DNA from: Agrobacterium tumefaciens
GTDB lineage: Bacteria; Pseudomonadota; Alphaproteobacteria; Rhizobiales; Rhizobiaceae
DNA length: 64,000 bases
Direction: 5' to 3'
Assembly (NCBI GenBank): GCA_025559845.1
Contig: CP048470.1
Span: 1,411,001-1,475,000 of the forward strand
Shown: one piece after another, positions 23,902 to 33,479 of the stretch
Numbering within the stretch: position 1 is the first letter of the stretch
Layout: the number at the start of each line of letters is the position of its first letter
Position numbers and translations under genes: made by a program
Notes under the pieces: model-generated
Databases searched by the model: none
What the model was told of the DNA's origin: nothing
The model's input: only the letters and a program-made list of their open reading frames with translations

Positions 23902-26250
23902 TTATGCTGGCTCCTTGGCGGGCTGCTTGGCGTCGCCGTAATAGGCCGCAAATTTCTCGTGATAGTGCTCCGAACCGCCCGGTCCAGCGTAGCGCTGCAA
24001 CTCGGTCATGTCGGTCTTGTTCAACACGATACCGAGCGTCTTATTGGCGATTTGCGGTTCGTTGGCCATGACGTTCTGTACCATCTGGATCGGCGTCTTA
24101 CCCCATTCGGTCACGAACACGAAACCGTCCACCTGCGATGCGAAAGCCTTTGCATCGATTACTGGAACGACCGGTGCTAGGTCGACGATGATGTAGTCAC
24201 ACGCTTCGCGTGCGGCATCGATGAACTTGCGCATGCCAGATGACGACAGAAGTTCACTGGAATGGGCGAACTGGTTGCTGGTCGAGACAGGGAGAATGCC
24301 CATTTTCGTACGGCTATCGACCTTGACCGCCTGCGTCCAGGGAACCTCGTCGAGGACCACTTCCACAAGACCTGCAGATTGACGCGTGGTGAGCATGCGG
24401 CTGAGACCCGGGTTACGGATGTCGGCGTCCACCACCAGCGTGCGTTTGCCAGTCGATGCGATTAGCCCCGCGAGGTTGAGTGCGACGACAGATTTACCTT
24501 CGTTCGGCAGGCAGGAAATCACGCCAATGACCCGGCATTGGCGCTCCTGAATGACAACGTCCGCTGTCAGCTTCACATTGCGAAGCGTTTCGGCAAAGCT
24601 CGAACGCGGGCTATCGACGGCAAGACGCAGCATCTTCTGGAACGAGACCTGCCCGTTGGCGTCAATGGTTGCATTTTCACCACCGGGGGTCGCGGCGCTG
24701 TTTCCTGGCTTGGCAGCCTCGACACCACGCTCACCGATGAATGGCAGGTAGCCCAGGAAACGCATACGCAGATTGTCGCGCACATCGTTGCCGGTGTGGA
24801 AGAAGCGGTCGCGAAACTCAAGCAGAGCTGCAACACCGCCGCCCAGCATCAGGCCAAGAATGACAGAAAGTGCCATCGTCATAGTTTTTTTAGGGCTGGA
24901 AGGTGACGTCGGCAGGCCCGCTTCAGAAATGACGCGCGCCTTTGCAATCGGGAAGGACTGCTTTTGTGCGGCTTCTTCGAAGCGCCCAAGATAGGACTGG
25001 TAGAGCGTGCGCAAAGCCGTGGCGCGCTGATCCAGTTCACGCAGTTGCACCATCGTCATGTTGGTCTGAGAGTTGCGGCCTGCGACACGATCGATGTTAT
25101 CACGAAGGGACTGCACGCGGGAATTGGTCACCTCATATTCGTTCTTGAGGCTGCCGGTGAGCTGTTGCAGTTCCTGGAAGATCTGACGCGCAACTTCCTT
25201 CTTCTCGGCGTCCAGCGCAACTGCCTGCGGGTGATCGGCACCAAACTGCTCGACGATCCCCTTCTGGCGGTCGGAGATGGTGATGTAACGCTTACGAAGA
25301 TCCTGAATGACGGTGTTGTCAGTGTCGCGGGCCGAAACGACCGCGTTGTCCACGGCCGCATCTGGGCCGCGGTCGATGATCGACTTGTATTGGTTGTAGC
25401 GTGCGGAAGCGGTAGCGGCATCGGCCTGTGCGGCAATAAGCTGGCCGTTCAGATCGGCAAGCTGGCCTTCCGAAATCAGTTCGCCGCGCGAGGAGATGAT
25501 GTTGTTGTCCGCCTTGAATTTTTCAACGGCGAGCTCGGCAGCCTGGGCACGCTGATTGAGGTCGCTGAGGCGTTCCTGCAACCAGACAGAGGCGCGCTCA
25601 CTTGCGTCGAAGTTGGCATTGAGCTGTTCGGTCAGATAGGCCTGTGCATAGGTCTTGGCGATCTGTGCGGCGAGCTGGCGGTCGGTGGAGCGCGTCGAGA
25701 TCGCGATCACGGAACTGCGTCCAACGCGTTCGACGGTTAGCGATTGCTGGAGAACGGCGGCGGCCTTTTCACGGCGCCCAGCACGGATTGCGGCTTCGGA
25801 GACTGGCGGCTCGCCCGGCGTAAGCAGATTTACAATGCCACGTACGGACGATTTCACCAGTTCGGCCGGCGACATCGGCGGATTGACGATGGTGTCATTC
25901 TCATCGAACTTCGCCTTGTCGACGACGGTCAGCGCCATTTCCTTGGATTTCAAAATTTCCACGGCGCTGGCAATACGGTTGTCGACGATCTGGGCTGCCG
26001 GGACCGGTGATTCCTCTTCCGCATAACGAGAAAGGCTTTCATCCAGAAGGACCTGCGTCATCGCGGTATAAACAGGGGTTGCAAGCACCAGATAAAGGCC
26101 AGCCAACACCATGCTGGCGACCACACAGGCGGCAATCACGTTGGCGCGACGCATCACGGCCGCCCAGAGGCGATCGAGGTCAATGAAGGTGTCGGCATCC
26201 TTGCCCTGATCGGCAAAATTGATGTTGGATTTAAAGGTCTTGTGGTGCAT
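23902..26250 (-). CDS. exoP: Succinoglycan chain-length/export protein with BY-kinase domain, ExoP
   Basis: 782-residue inner-membrane protein that controls succinoglycan polymerisation and export. The N-terminal Wzz domain has TM1 at about 37-57, a long periplasmic coiled-coil section (about 230-430), and TM2 near 480-500 after the proline-rich GLPTSPSSPKKT. The cytoplasmic tyrosine-kinase domain has a Walker A variant LPNEGKSV (581-588), Walker A' VVDADIR (about 606) and Walker B YIIVDLAP (686-693). The C-terminal tyrosine cluster is Y754, Y763, Y770 and Y771. The start has AAGGTAGG upstream. S. meliloti ExoP is about the same length. It is the last gene of the operon, after exoN. Confidence 0.95.
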   Translation of the reverse strand: MHHKTFKSNINFADQGKDADTFIDLDRLWAAVMRRANVIAACVVASMVLAGLYLVLATPVYTAMTQVLLDESLSRYAEEESPVPAAQIVDNRIASAVEILKSKEMALTVVDKAKFDENDTIVNPPMSPAELVKSSVRGIVNLLTPGEPPVSEAAIRAGRREKAAAVLQQSLTVERVGRSSVIAISTRSTDRQLAAQIAKTYAQAYLTEQLNANFDASERASVWLQERLSDLNQRAQAAELAVEKFKADNNIISSRGELISEGQLADLNGQLIAAQADAATASARYNQYKSIIDRGPDAAVDNAVVSARDTDNTVIQDLRKRYITISDRQKGIVEQFGADHPQAVALDAEKKEVARQIFQELQQLTGSLKNEYEVTNSRVQSLRDNIDRVAGRNSQTNMTMVQLRELDQRATALRTLYQSYLGRFEEAAQKQSFPIAKARVISEAGLPTSPSSPKKTMTMALSVILGLMLGGGVAALLEFRDRFFHTGNDVRDNLRMRFLGYLPFIGERGVEAAKPGNSAATPGGENATIDANGQVSFQKMLRLAVDSPRSSFAETLRNVKLTADVVIQERQCRVIGVISCLPNEGKSVVALNLAGLIASTGKRTLVVDADIRNPGLSRMLTTRQSAGLVEVVLDEVPWTQAVKVDSRTKMGILPVSTSNQFAHSSELLSSSGMRKFIDAAREACDYIIVDLAPVVPVIDAKAFASQVDGFVFVTEWGKTPIQMVQNVMANEPQIANKTLGIVLNKTDMTELQRYAGPGGSEHYHEKFAAYYGDAKQPAKEPA

Positions 26251-26363
26251 GGACCTACCTTGTGAACTAAAAAATGGCGCGGGAAGCCAAGCCTTGCTCG
26301 CCTTCCCGCCTCCCGTTGTCTCGGCGCGGTCAGGGATCGGAAATCCCAACGCGCGTGGTGATG

Positions 26364-27269
26364 TCAGGCCGCCTGAACGCGGCTTTCATGGTTGGCGACC
26401 AATTCCTTGATCGACGCCAGAACCTGTTCTTCCATATCCGCACGGAGCAGCGAAAATGCGACGTTGGCGGCAATAAAGCCCTGCTTGCTGCCGCAGTCGA
26501 AGGTGCGACCCGTATATTTCTGAGCGTGGAACGCCTGCTTTTCAGCCAGTCGTTTCATGCCGTCGGTCAATTGGATCTCGTTGCCTGCACCGCGCTCCTG
26601 CCTCGCGAGAATGTCGAAAATCTCCGGCTGCAGAATGTAGCGGCCATTGAGATAGTAATTCGACGGTGCCTTGGACGGTTCCGGCTTTTCGATCATTTCG
26701 GTGACGGAAAAGCCGTGGCTGACCTTCGCGCCCACGCCAACAATGCCGTAGGAGGAGGTTTCCGCCGGAAGGCATTCCTCGACGCCGAGGATGTTGCCGC
26801 CGACTTCGTCATAAAGCTCCATCAGGCCGGCTATGCAGCCGCGCGCGCCGTAAGAAACCATGTCAGGCAGAAGAAGGGCAAAAGGTTCGTTGCCAACCAG
26901 TTCGCGGGCACACCAGACGGCGTGGCCGAGACCGAGCGGCACCTGCTGGCGGGTATAGCTGACCGTGCCTGCTACCGGCAGCATCTTCTCAAGCTGGAGA
27001 ACCTGCACCGTCTTGCCGGAGCGGGTCAGCGTGTTGATCAGTTCCGGTGCGCTGTCGAAATAGTCTTCGATCGCGGTCTTGTTGCGGCTCGTGACAAAGA
27101 TGATGTGCTCGATACCTGCCTGCAAGGCCTCGTCAACGGCATATTGCACGACGGGCCGATCGACGATCGTCAGCATTTCCTTCGGCATTGCCTTCGTTGC
27201 GGGCAAAAAGCGCGTGCCGTTTCCGGCAACGGGAATAACGGCTTTTCTGACAGTTTTCTTCATGTCCAT
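26364..27269 (-). CDS. exoN: UTP--glucose-1-phosphate uridylyltransferase, ExoN
   Basis: 301-residue enzyme that makes UDP-glucose from UTP and glucose-1-phosphate for succinoglycan synthesis. The nucleotide-binding loop is [19 protein letters not shown], with the catalytic lysine in KAMPKEML. Substrate motifs are [14 protein letters not shown] and FDCGSKQGF. This is the GalU/ExoN class, not ADP-glucose GlgC. The start ATG has AAGGAG 6 bases upstream; the two upstream ATGs of the longer frame overlap that site. It is in the succinoglycan operon between exoO and exoP. Many rhizobia also have a housekeeping GalU elsewhere. Confidence 0.93.
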   Translation of the reverse strand: MDMKKTVRKAVIPVAGNGTRFLPATKAMPKEMLTIVDRPVVQYAVDEALQAGIEHIIFVTSRNKTAIEDYFDSAPELINTLTRSGKTVQVLQLEKMLPVAGTVSYTRQQVPLGLGHAVWCARELVGNEPFALLLPDMVSYGARGCIAGLMELYDEVGGNILGVEECLPAETSSYGIVGVGAKVSHGFSVTEMIEKPEPSKAPSNYYLNGRYILQPEIFDILARQERGAGNEIQLTDGMKRLAEKQAFHAQKYTGRTFDCGSKQGFIAANVAFSLLRADMEEQVLASIKELVANHESRVQAA

Positions 27270-27319
27270 CGCGTTCTCCTTCATCAAGGTTTTGATCTGT
27301 CCCCAGTCCCTTGCAGACT

Positions 27320-28315
27320 CTACGAAATCTGTCTTTTCACCCCTGTGTTTGCTGCGGGCGAAAAAAGTGCCTCCCGCAGGCGTCGTAACCGTACGGCGAC
27401 CGGCATTCTCAAATGACCGATGACCGCAGGATCTTTGATGGTCGTTTTCAGGACGCCAAGAATGGACCGGCGCTTGATGTCCTCGACCAATGTCAGAAAG
27501 TTGAAGGCAAGGCTCAGGCTACGACTTCTGGCCTTTTGCGCATCCATGGCGGCGGGCAGCAATGTGTAGTGGCTGAGAAAATCTCGGTCGGCCTTCATCA
27601 TCGCTTCGACGTGACTGATTTCCAGCACGCGCGAAATCGAGCCCTCGCGGATGTTGTAGATATAACCAGGCTTCGGCTCGATAACGCAGAGGCCGCCAGC
27701 GGCCAGTGCCGAAGCAAGCAGGATGTAGTCTTCGCCAATGCGAATTTCCTCACGGAAACGCAGTGCGTTGTCGTTGAGAAAATCCCGGCGGAACATCGGT
27801 TTCATGTAACCGAAATTGAAGGTCGTCCGGAAAAGAACGTTTGATCCGATAAACTGCTCAAGCGTCAGAACCGGCATGTTTTCGAGCATGTCTTCCGGAA
27901 ACATCGTCTCCATCGGGCGGTCGTCCAGATAGACGACGTCGAGATTGTCAACGGCGATAGCGGCATTGGCAGTTTCCGCCCGAGATACCATGCAGGCGGT
28001 GCGCTCCGGGCGGATGACATCATCGGCATCGAGCACTGCAATCCAGCGCCCTGTCGCAGCCTCAATGCCTGCGTTACGGGCGCCGCCCGGACCGGCGTTT
28101 CGTTCAAGTGCAATGAGCTTTACGCGCGGATCGCGGCCACCGATTTCAGCGACGATGGATCGCGTTTCGTCGCTGGAACAATCGTCCACAACGAGGATCT
28201 CCAGGTCGACATGCTTTTGCTCAAGCGCGCTCTGAATGGCCGCGGTAATGGTGTCGGCGGCATTGTAAGCGGCAATGACGAAGCTGACGTCCGGCTGCGA
28301 AATCTGGTTGTCCAT
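27320..28315 (-). CDS. exoO: Succinoglycan glucosyltransferase ExoO (family 2)
   Basis: 331-residue GT2 enzyme. The GT-A fold shows [14 protein letters not shown] at the N-terminus, the nucleotide-binding [10 protein letters not shown], and the DxD-type metal site VLDADD. In S. meliloti ExoO adds the fifth sugar (glucose, beta-1,6) of the lipid-linked octasaccharide on the cytoplasmic side. The assignment rests on sequence plus position between exoM and exoN. The ATG shares bases with the exoM stop (TGATG), implying coupled translation. Confidence 0.92.
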   Translation of the reverse strand: MDNQISQPDVSFVIAAYNAADTITAAIQSALEQKHVDLEILVVDDCSSDETRSIVAEIGGRDPRVKLIALERNAGPGGARNAGIEAATGRWIAVLDADDVIRPERTACMVSRAETANAAIAVDNLDVVYLDDRPMETMFPEDMLENMPVLTLEQFIGSNVLFRTTFNFGYMKPMFRRDFLNDNALRFREEIRIGEDYILLASALAAGGLCVIEPKPGYIYNIREGSISRVLEISHVEAMMKADRDFLSHYTLLPAAMDAQKARSRSLSLAFNFLTLVEDIKRRSILGVLKTTIKDPAVIGHLRMPVAVRLRRLREALFSPAANTGVKRQIS

Positions 28316-29259
28316 CAGATCGCCTCCACTGTTCCGTATTGGCGGATTTCGCGTACGCCGAACGCGCCGCTGGCTGAGCCCAGATGTAATGCGCCGCGCA
28401 GCGCATACCGATTGCGACGAACCGCATCGAAGCTGCTGAGTGCAGCAAATGTCGCACAATAAAGCACCTTGGAGCCAGCCGTCAGCATCTGCATGACACG
28501 CCGGATGCCCGGTTTCTTTTCCGCCAGCACGCGGCCATGGGTCTGCCCCGAGCGGAAGCGGCGTTTGGCGAGCCACATGAAGCTGGCCCGGCTTTCCGGA
28601 ACTGGTTCTGACAGCATGGCATTTTCAGCGAAGGCGATCTGCCCGCCTGCTGCATGCATGTAGGAGAAGAAATGCGTGTCCTCGCCACCGCTCTGGCCAA
28701 GCGCGAGGGCAAATCGTCGGCCCTTTACCGGCGGTGCATCCATTTTCAGAAGTGTGTTGCAGGTGTAGCCAGTGATGATGTCGCCATTGACCCAGACGGG
28801 CACAGTGGAGTGAAAGTCACCGCGTTTCATCCAGCCAGGAGCATTGTCGCGATAGACGGCGGTAACCGGCCCGAGAACCGCTTCGGCGTCCGTTTCACGC
28901 GCTTTTTGCAGAAGAGCTGAAAGCCAATGAGGCGGTGCTGTTTCATCGTCATCGATAAATGCGAGGTAGTCGGCCTTGCATTCGGAAAGGCAGGCATTGC
29001 GGGCAATCGAAATGTTCGACTTGGGGCAATGTACGTAGGTGATTTCGAAAGGCGCTGTCTTGCGCAGCCGTTCGACACTGTCTTGCGCACTCGGTTCCGC
29101 GTCATTGTCAGCGACGATCAGGCGAATTTTCACACCCTGAGGAACGTCGAGTTCGAACAATGACAGAAGTGTGGCGACCAGTGCGGGGCGTCTATACGTG
29201 CAGATGCCAATGTCAACGGTGGTCACAGAATTCGGTTGGATGACGGTTGTGTCGTTCAT
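28315..29259 (-). CDS. exoM: Succinoglycan glucosyltransferase ExoM (family 2)
   Basis: 314-residue GT2 enzyme with VDIGICTYRRPALVATLLSL at the N-terminus, VADNDAEPSA for nucleotide binding, and FIDDDETAPP as the metal site. S. meliloti ExoM adds the fourth sugar, a beta-1,4 glucose. A membrane-associated helix is likely near KVLYCATFAALSSF. The start overlaps the exoA stop by one base (TGATG), as does its own stop with exoO, so exoA, exoM and exoO form a tightly coupled block. A frame 62 codons longer exists but has no ribosome site. Confidence 0.92.
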   Translation of the reverse strand: MNDTTVIQPNSVTTVDIGICTYRRPALVATLLSLFELDVPQGVKIRLIVADNDAEPSAQDSVERLRKTAPFEITYVHCPKSNISIARNACLSECKADYLAFIDDDETAPPHWLSALLQKARETDAEAVLGPVTAVYRDNAPGWMKRGDFHSTVPVWVNGDIITGYTCNTLLKMDAPPVKGRRFALALGQSGGEDTHFFSYMHAAGGQIAFAENAMLSEPVPESRASFMWLAKRRFRSGQTHGRVLAEKKPGIRRVMQMLTAGSKVLYCATFAALSSFDAVRRNRYALRGALHLGSASGAFGVREIRQYGTVEAI

Positions 29260-30254
29260 CAGGCAGCCTTTTTTCCCCGGAATTTCAGGAGTTCCAGCCA
29301 GAAGCCGGTAGACCAGGCGAAGTGCATCACCATGGCTGAGAAGGCCGCGAGTGGGCCGTATGGGTTTTTCTGACCTATAGCCATCCACAAGCCATAACCG
29401 AGACATGCGGCAATCCAGAGGCCAAGCGGAATAAGAGCGACCCAATGATAGAGGGACAGCAGGGCAAAGACGAAAACCGGCAGCACGGCCAGCGGGATCA
29501 TCTGGCGGATTTTCGGAATGGAGCGGTGCTTCAGCAGGTTCTTTGCGCGGCCACGGCCATAAGCCAGATATTGTTTGAAGAGCGGTAGGACACTAGAGCG
29601 TGGATAATAGGTCATGCGTGTCTTGTCGGTCATCCAGATGCGGAAGCCTGACTTGCGCAGGCGGAAATCCAGTTCCGCATCCTCATTGTGGCTGAATGTT
29701 TCATCGTAACCGCCCACGGCATCGAAAGCGGCGATCCGCATCAGCGCGTGGTGGCCATGGTCGATCCAGTGACCTTTGGCACCTTCCCGGTGTTTGGAGC
29801 CGCCATTACCGAGCTTGGAGTTCTGCGCCATGGCGGTGGCCTTCTGGAAAAGCCCATGGCCCACGGTGTCCATCGCAACCACAACGGAATCCGCACCGGT
29901 GCGTTCCGCGTCCTCGATGAGACGCAGGCAATAATCGTCTGGATAATCGCCATGTGCATCGATACGGATGAGGTAGTCGTAGTCCTGGCCGAACGTCGAA
30001 ACGGCAAGGTTGATACCCGCACTCTGGATACGTTTGGGATTGGGAAGCAGCGTCACGCGCTCATCGTTTTTGACAAAGGCATCCACGATGTCGCGGGTCC
30101 CATCCGTGCTGCCACCATCGGCCACCACGACCCGGAAATTTTTTCCGTTCATCATGCCAGTAAACTTATGCAGCAGCGCCTCGATCGTCTTTGCCTCGTT
30201 GAGGCAAGGAATAACGATCAAAGTCCGGATCTTGGAATTTACGCGACTTTCCAT
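29259..30254 (-). CDS. exoA: Succinoglycan glucosyltransferase ExoA (family 2)
   Basis: 331-residue GT2 enzyme. The catalytic domain shows LIVIPCLNEAKTIEALL, VVADGGSTDGT and the metal site RIDAHGDYP (a DAH form of the DxD motif, normal for ExoA). The acceptor motif is EDAELDFRLRKSG. Two or three membrane segments follow at the C-terminus (about 240-320). S. meliloti ExoA adds the first glucose (beta-1,3) to the lipid-linked galactose. The start at MESRVNSK has GGGGG 7 bases upstream and lies 16 bp after the exoL stop. Confidence 0.93.
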   Translation of the reverse strand: MESRVNSKIRTLIVIPCLNEAKTIEALLHKFTGMMNGKNFRVVVADGGSTDGTRDIVDAFVKNDERVTLLPNPKRIQSAGINLAVSTFGQDYDYLIRIDAHGDYPDDYCLRLIEDAERTGADSVVVAMDTVGHGLFQKATAMAQNSKLGNGGSKHREGAKGHWIDHGHHALMRIAAFDAVGGYDETFSHNEDAELDFRLRKSGFRIWMTDKTRMTYYPRSSVLPLFKQYLAYGRGRAKNLLKHRSIPKIRQMIPLAVLPVFVFALLSLYHWVALIPLGLWIAACLGYGLWMAIGQKNPYGPLAAFSAMVMHFAWSTGFWLELLKFRGKKAA

Positions 30255-30270
30255 GACTTGCCCCCACGCA

Positions 30271-31452
30271 TTACACAGTTGAAAAGGCCGCTTCACTGGC
30301 ATGGCCCGAAGCGGATTTGGTCAGGTTGGAAAGTTTGTGGACCAGAAGACGGCAATCGTCTCGGTCCGTCAGCCACTGTTTTTCGTCCTGCGCAGCAAGT
30401 GTCTCGAACGCGGCAGAGTAGGTTTCCGGCGTCATCGTACTGAAAAGCGCGGCAAGGTTTGCAGCTGTCGCGTCCGGCAGGGTGAAGCCGATATTGCGTT
30501 TCTGGATGAAACGGGCGGTTTCTGTGCCTGTTACGGCAATGGGAAGCGCGCCATGAAGGCAACCCTCATAAAGCCGGTTGGGCAACAGCCAGCTCGAGTT
30601 CTGGCCCTCTTCGAAGAAATCGATAGCCCAGGTGAACTGCACTTCATTGTAGATCGAAGCCAGTTGCTCGGGGTTTTTGTAAGGACCGTGGAAATGAAGG
30701 TGCGGGGCGTTTTTTACAAAACCATCAAAATCCGAAAATTCGGAATAGGCGGGTCGGCCACGCAGAATGACCTCGACCTTTCCATCCATTTCCCTGGCGA
30801 ATGCGGCAAGTATTTCCAGCGATTTCCGGCAGCGCAGTGCACCGAACCAGCCGATTTTCCATGGTTGGCCGGCTTCAGGAAGACGAGGGCGGGGTTTTTC
30901 CTGTGTGACGGTATCGAGCGCCAGAACCTTGTTTTCCTGCAGCAGAACGGGCAAATCGAGGCCGGAAATCGGCTTGAAATAATGCTCTACAAAAGCCGGA
31001 GAACTGGTCATCAGAAGTTTTGCGCCGCGTGCGAAATAATGCTGTGCGGCGTTGAGGGCCTTGCCCACCTTGCCTTGGTTTAAAAGCAGGCGGTGAATGT
31101 CGAGGCATTCATAAACAAGCGGTATGTCGCCTCCGTAGAGCGCGAGCGCGCGTTTTGCCAGTGCCAGCATTTCCAGATTGCGTGCGATGACGACGTCAGG
31201 GCGTGCAATCCCTTGCAGTTTCCCGCCGAGCGAAAGGCTGGCAAGCACCACTGCCTTCACACGCTGCGGAAATTTTCCGTCCGCGGTCTCGCCGAGCGCG
31301 ATTGGGCGAATCCCTTCGATATCCGCGAGCTGGTTTTCTCCGCGGCGGAAACCCGCCAACGTAACCTGCGCGCCGCCTGCAATCAGTGTCAGAACCCGCC
31401 GTCGAATGGCGGGATCGGACAGATCGTGCGCAAGATAAAGAACATGGGTCAT
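30271..31452 (-). CDS. exoL: Succinoglycan glucosyltransferase ExoL
   Basis: 393-residue cytoplasmic transferase of the GT-B type. MTHVLYLAHDLSDPAIRRRV opens an N-terminal Rossmann lobe, and the C-terminal lobe has KIGWFGALRCRKSLEIL and the late ENxLPNRLYEGCLHGALPIA-like donor site (LLPNRLYEGCLHGALPI). In S. meliloti ExoL adds the third sugar (beta-1,4 glucose). The start has AGGA 8 bases upstream. It lies between exoK (73-bp gap) and exoA in the conserved cluster order. It differs from its GT2 neighbours in fold, as in S. meliloti. Confidence 0.92.
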   Translation of the reverse strand: MTHVLYLAHDLSDPAIRRRVLTLIAGGAQVTLAGFRRGENQLADIEGIRPIALGETADGKFPQRVKAVVLASLSLGGKLQGIARPDVVIARNLEMLALAKRALALYGGDIPLVYECLDIHRLLLNQGKVGKALNAAQHYFARGAKLLMTSSPAFVEHYFKPISGLDLPVLLQENKVLALDTVTQEKPRPRLPEAGQPWKIGWFGALRCRKSLEILAAFAREMDGKVEVILRGRPAYSEFSDFDGFVKNAPHLHFHGPYKNPEQLASIYNEVQFTWAIDFFEEGQNSSWLLPNRLYEGCLHGALPIAVTGTETARFIQKRNIGFTLPDATAANLAALFSTMTPETYSAAFETLAAQDEKQWLTDRDDCRLLVHKLSNLTKSASGHASEAAFSTV

Positions 31453-31525
31453 AAAATCGTCCTGGCTGGGATCTGGACCTGAAAGACGTTGAGGCTCATG
31501 CTTGGGCACCAAAAGTCGCTTGCGC

Positions 31526-32317
31526 TCAATTCAACGCGCAAGCGATCGACTCGGAGAATTGGCATTTGTCGCCGAGCGCGGTGAAGGCGACGCGGTCAAC
31601 CGTCATTTGTGTGGCGCCAGAGTAGGAAAAGGCGCCCATCCAGTCCTTGAGCGTATCGGTGCCCCACAGGCTGAAGAAAATCTTCTGCGCATTTTGCGGA
31701 ATTTTTGTCGGGTCGGTCACTTCATGGACGAGCGTGCCGTTAACGTAATAACGCAGGCGCTCCGGCTCCCAGACGAAAGCGAAGTCGTTGAAGCCGGCAT
31801 CTGCGCCACCGGCAACGGGAACGAGCTTTTCATTGCCTCCCTTACCGGAAATATACTGGTTGAGCTGCACCTTCGCCGAGTTCTTGCCCAGCACTTCGAA
31901 GTCGATTTCGTCGTGCGGCTTTTTATCGGTCGGGCCGATATAGGTGAAGAATGCCGAGTTGAGGCCGGAGCCGGTCGCAGCCTTCACGCGTGCCTCATAA
32001 GTTCCGTAGCGGTATCGTCCCTTGGTCTGGATTTCGCCGCACGAATACTCGCGGTCGCCGGCTTTTCCCTGCTGAAAACCGAGCTGAAGTTGGCCATTTT
32101 CCACGCGGGCAAGCTTTTTCGACCAGGTGCAGTTCTGGTGCGCACCATTTGACCAGCCGTCCGAGACGTACCAGAAGCTACGGTCCATCGCGTCGAAGCT
32201 CTCGACGAAGGAGGCACCATTGCCTTCTTGAGCCTGGCTTGGTGTTGCAAGTGGCGTGGCAAGCAGCAATGCGGAAAGAAGAAGGTGCGGTCGAACGCGC
32301 GTCGCAAATTGTGTCAT
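31526..32317 (-). CDS. exoK: Secreted endo-beta-1,3-1,4-glycanase ExoK
   Basis: 263-residue GH16 glycanase that cuts nascent succinoglycan to low-molecular-weight forms. A signal peptide covers about residues 1-29 (TPSQA-QEG). The catalytic motif is DEIDFE at 136-141, with nucleophile E137 and acid/base E141. The lichenase-like loop SDGWSNGAHQNCTWS near residue 52-66 and cysteines C63 and C93 fit a disulfide. It is four bases from the exoH stop and is followed by exoL. In S. meliloti ExoK leaves the cell through the PrsDE type I system, but the N-terminal signal here looks Sec-like. Confidence 0.94.
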   Translation of the reverse strand: MTQFATRVRPHLLLSALLLATPLATPSQAQEGNGASFVESFDAMDRSFWYVSDGWSNGAHQNCTWSKKLARVENGQLQLGFQQGKAGDREYSCGEIQTKGRYRYGTYEARVKAATGSGLNSAFFTYIGPTDKKPHDEIDFEVLGKNSAKVQLNQYISGKGGNEKLVPVAGGADAGFNDFAFVWEPERLRYYVNGTLVHEVTDPTKIPQNAQKIFFSLWGTDTLKDWMGAFSYSGATQMTVDRVAFTALGDKCQFSESIACALN

Positions 32318-32321
32318 CGGT

Positions 32322-33479
32322 TCACCTCTGGCGTTGCGAGTAAAGTGTTTCTGGCCGGGTGGGCATTGGTGGAGACGCCGGCTTTGTCGCGGAATCGCCA
32401 GTGATCTTGCGCTTGCCGCTGCGGCTCCCGGTCAGTAGGGCGTAGAGAGCCGGCAGGTGTTTGCGGACCTGCGTGTTGCTGACGACGAGGATGACAAAAG
32501 CCACTAGTGTCGCGCCGACATAGAATGCAGGATAGAAATCAGGCCCGGCCTTGTTCCAGACCATCCACATCAAAACGAGAAGCGGATAGTGGGCGCAGAA
32601 AATCCAGAAGCTCAGGCTTCCCGTCTGCGCAAGACGCTGCCCAAGCCTGCTGCGGATCAACAGGGCGGAGGATGCCCAGAAGCCGATGGCACCGAAAACG
32701 GCCAGCAGGTTGCGTGACAGGCTCAGCCAGAAGGTAAATTCCGGTCCGGTGAAATATAGGCCGGTGGCAAGGGCCGCAGAAGCAACGAGTGTCAGAAGCA
32801 TGATCGGCAAGGCAAAAGGATCAAGCGCTTTGACATCAACCCGATGCAGGGCGAGCGCGATACCGAGCGAGAAACTGAACAGGATCGATTTTTTCTGGAC
32901 GATGAAGATCGTCACGTCCGGAACGGCGGTGATGAGCAGCAACACGGCAAGTGTCGGTAGCGCGAAACGCCGCATCAGGAATGCCAGGATAGGAGACAAC
33001 AGAATGCAGGCGAAAAGATCGCGCAAAAAGTAGAGCGGTACATTCACGGGCAGCGTTTCGATGGCCATGCCGTGACTGACGATTTCGCGCGGAGTGGCGT
33101 TCCAGATATCCGGAAAATAGCCGACGCTGAGGTCAAAATGCTGGAGCAGCATGATCGCCAGAAACAGCGCTCCGTTCCACAGTAGAAACGGCAGCAGCAC
33201 CGTTTTCGACTTGGAACGTATCGTAGCAGGATAGTCGAATTCACTCATTCCGCGACGGAACAGCAAATAGCCGGAGATCGCGCTCAGGCACGGCACACCG
33301 ATCCGAAACAGAGCGTCGCCGAGAAAAACGCGAAGCCAGTCGAAGAAGCCATAGAGACCCAGAAATGGGCTCGTGTCGGGATCGTGCGGCACATGGACAA
33401 ACACGATTCCGGATATCAGCAATATACGCATCAGGTTGATACGGGAGGATAGGTTCTGATCGACCGTCACATCAGTCAC
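32322..33479 (-). CDS. exoH: Succinoglycan succinyltransferase ExoH (acyltransferase 3)
   Basis: 385-residue integral membrane acyltransferase with about ten membrane segments. It should add succinyl groups to succinoglycan, the change required for ExoK cleavage and symbiotic function in S. meliloti. Family features are the early GIVFVHVPHDPD, whose His matches the conserved H of the acyltransferase 3 family, and IGVPCLSAISGYLLFRRG. The GTG start has AGGG directly before it; a second GTG three codons in (33470) has better spacing. It is the first gene of the leftward operon, after a 364-bp AT-rich upstream region. Confidence 0.92.
   Translation of the reverse strand: MTDVTVDQNLSSRINLMRILLISGIVFVHVPHDPDTSPFLGLYGFFDWLRVFLGDALFRIGVPCLSAISGYLLFRRGMSEFDYPATIRSKSKTVLLPFLLWNGALFLAIMLLQHFDLSVGYFPDIWNATPREIVSHGMAIETLPVNVPLYFLRDLFACILLSPILAFLMRRFALPTLAVLLLITAVPDVTIFIVQKKSILFSFSLGIALALHRVDVKALDPFALPIMLLTLVASAALATGLYFTGPEFTFWLSLSRNLLAVFGAIGFWASSALLIRSRLGQRLAQTGSLSFWIFCAHYPLLVLMWMVWNKAGPDFYPAFYVGATLVAFVILVVSNTQVRKHLPALYALLTGSRSGKRKITGDSATKPASPPMPTRPETLYSQRQR

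Noticed and set aside
24964-25740. 258-codon plus-strand frame opposite the exoP coiled-coil region
   Set aside because: Looks superficially hydrophobic (leucine/valine-rich) but only because it complements the Ala/Asp/Gln-rich coiled coil; no ribosome site.
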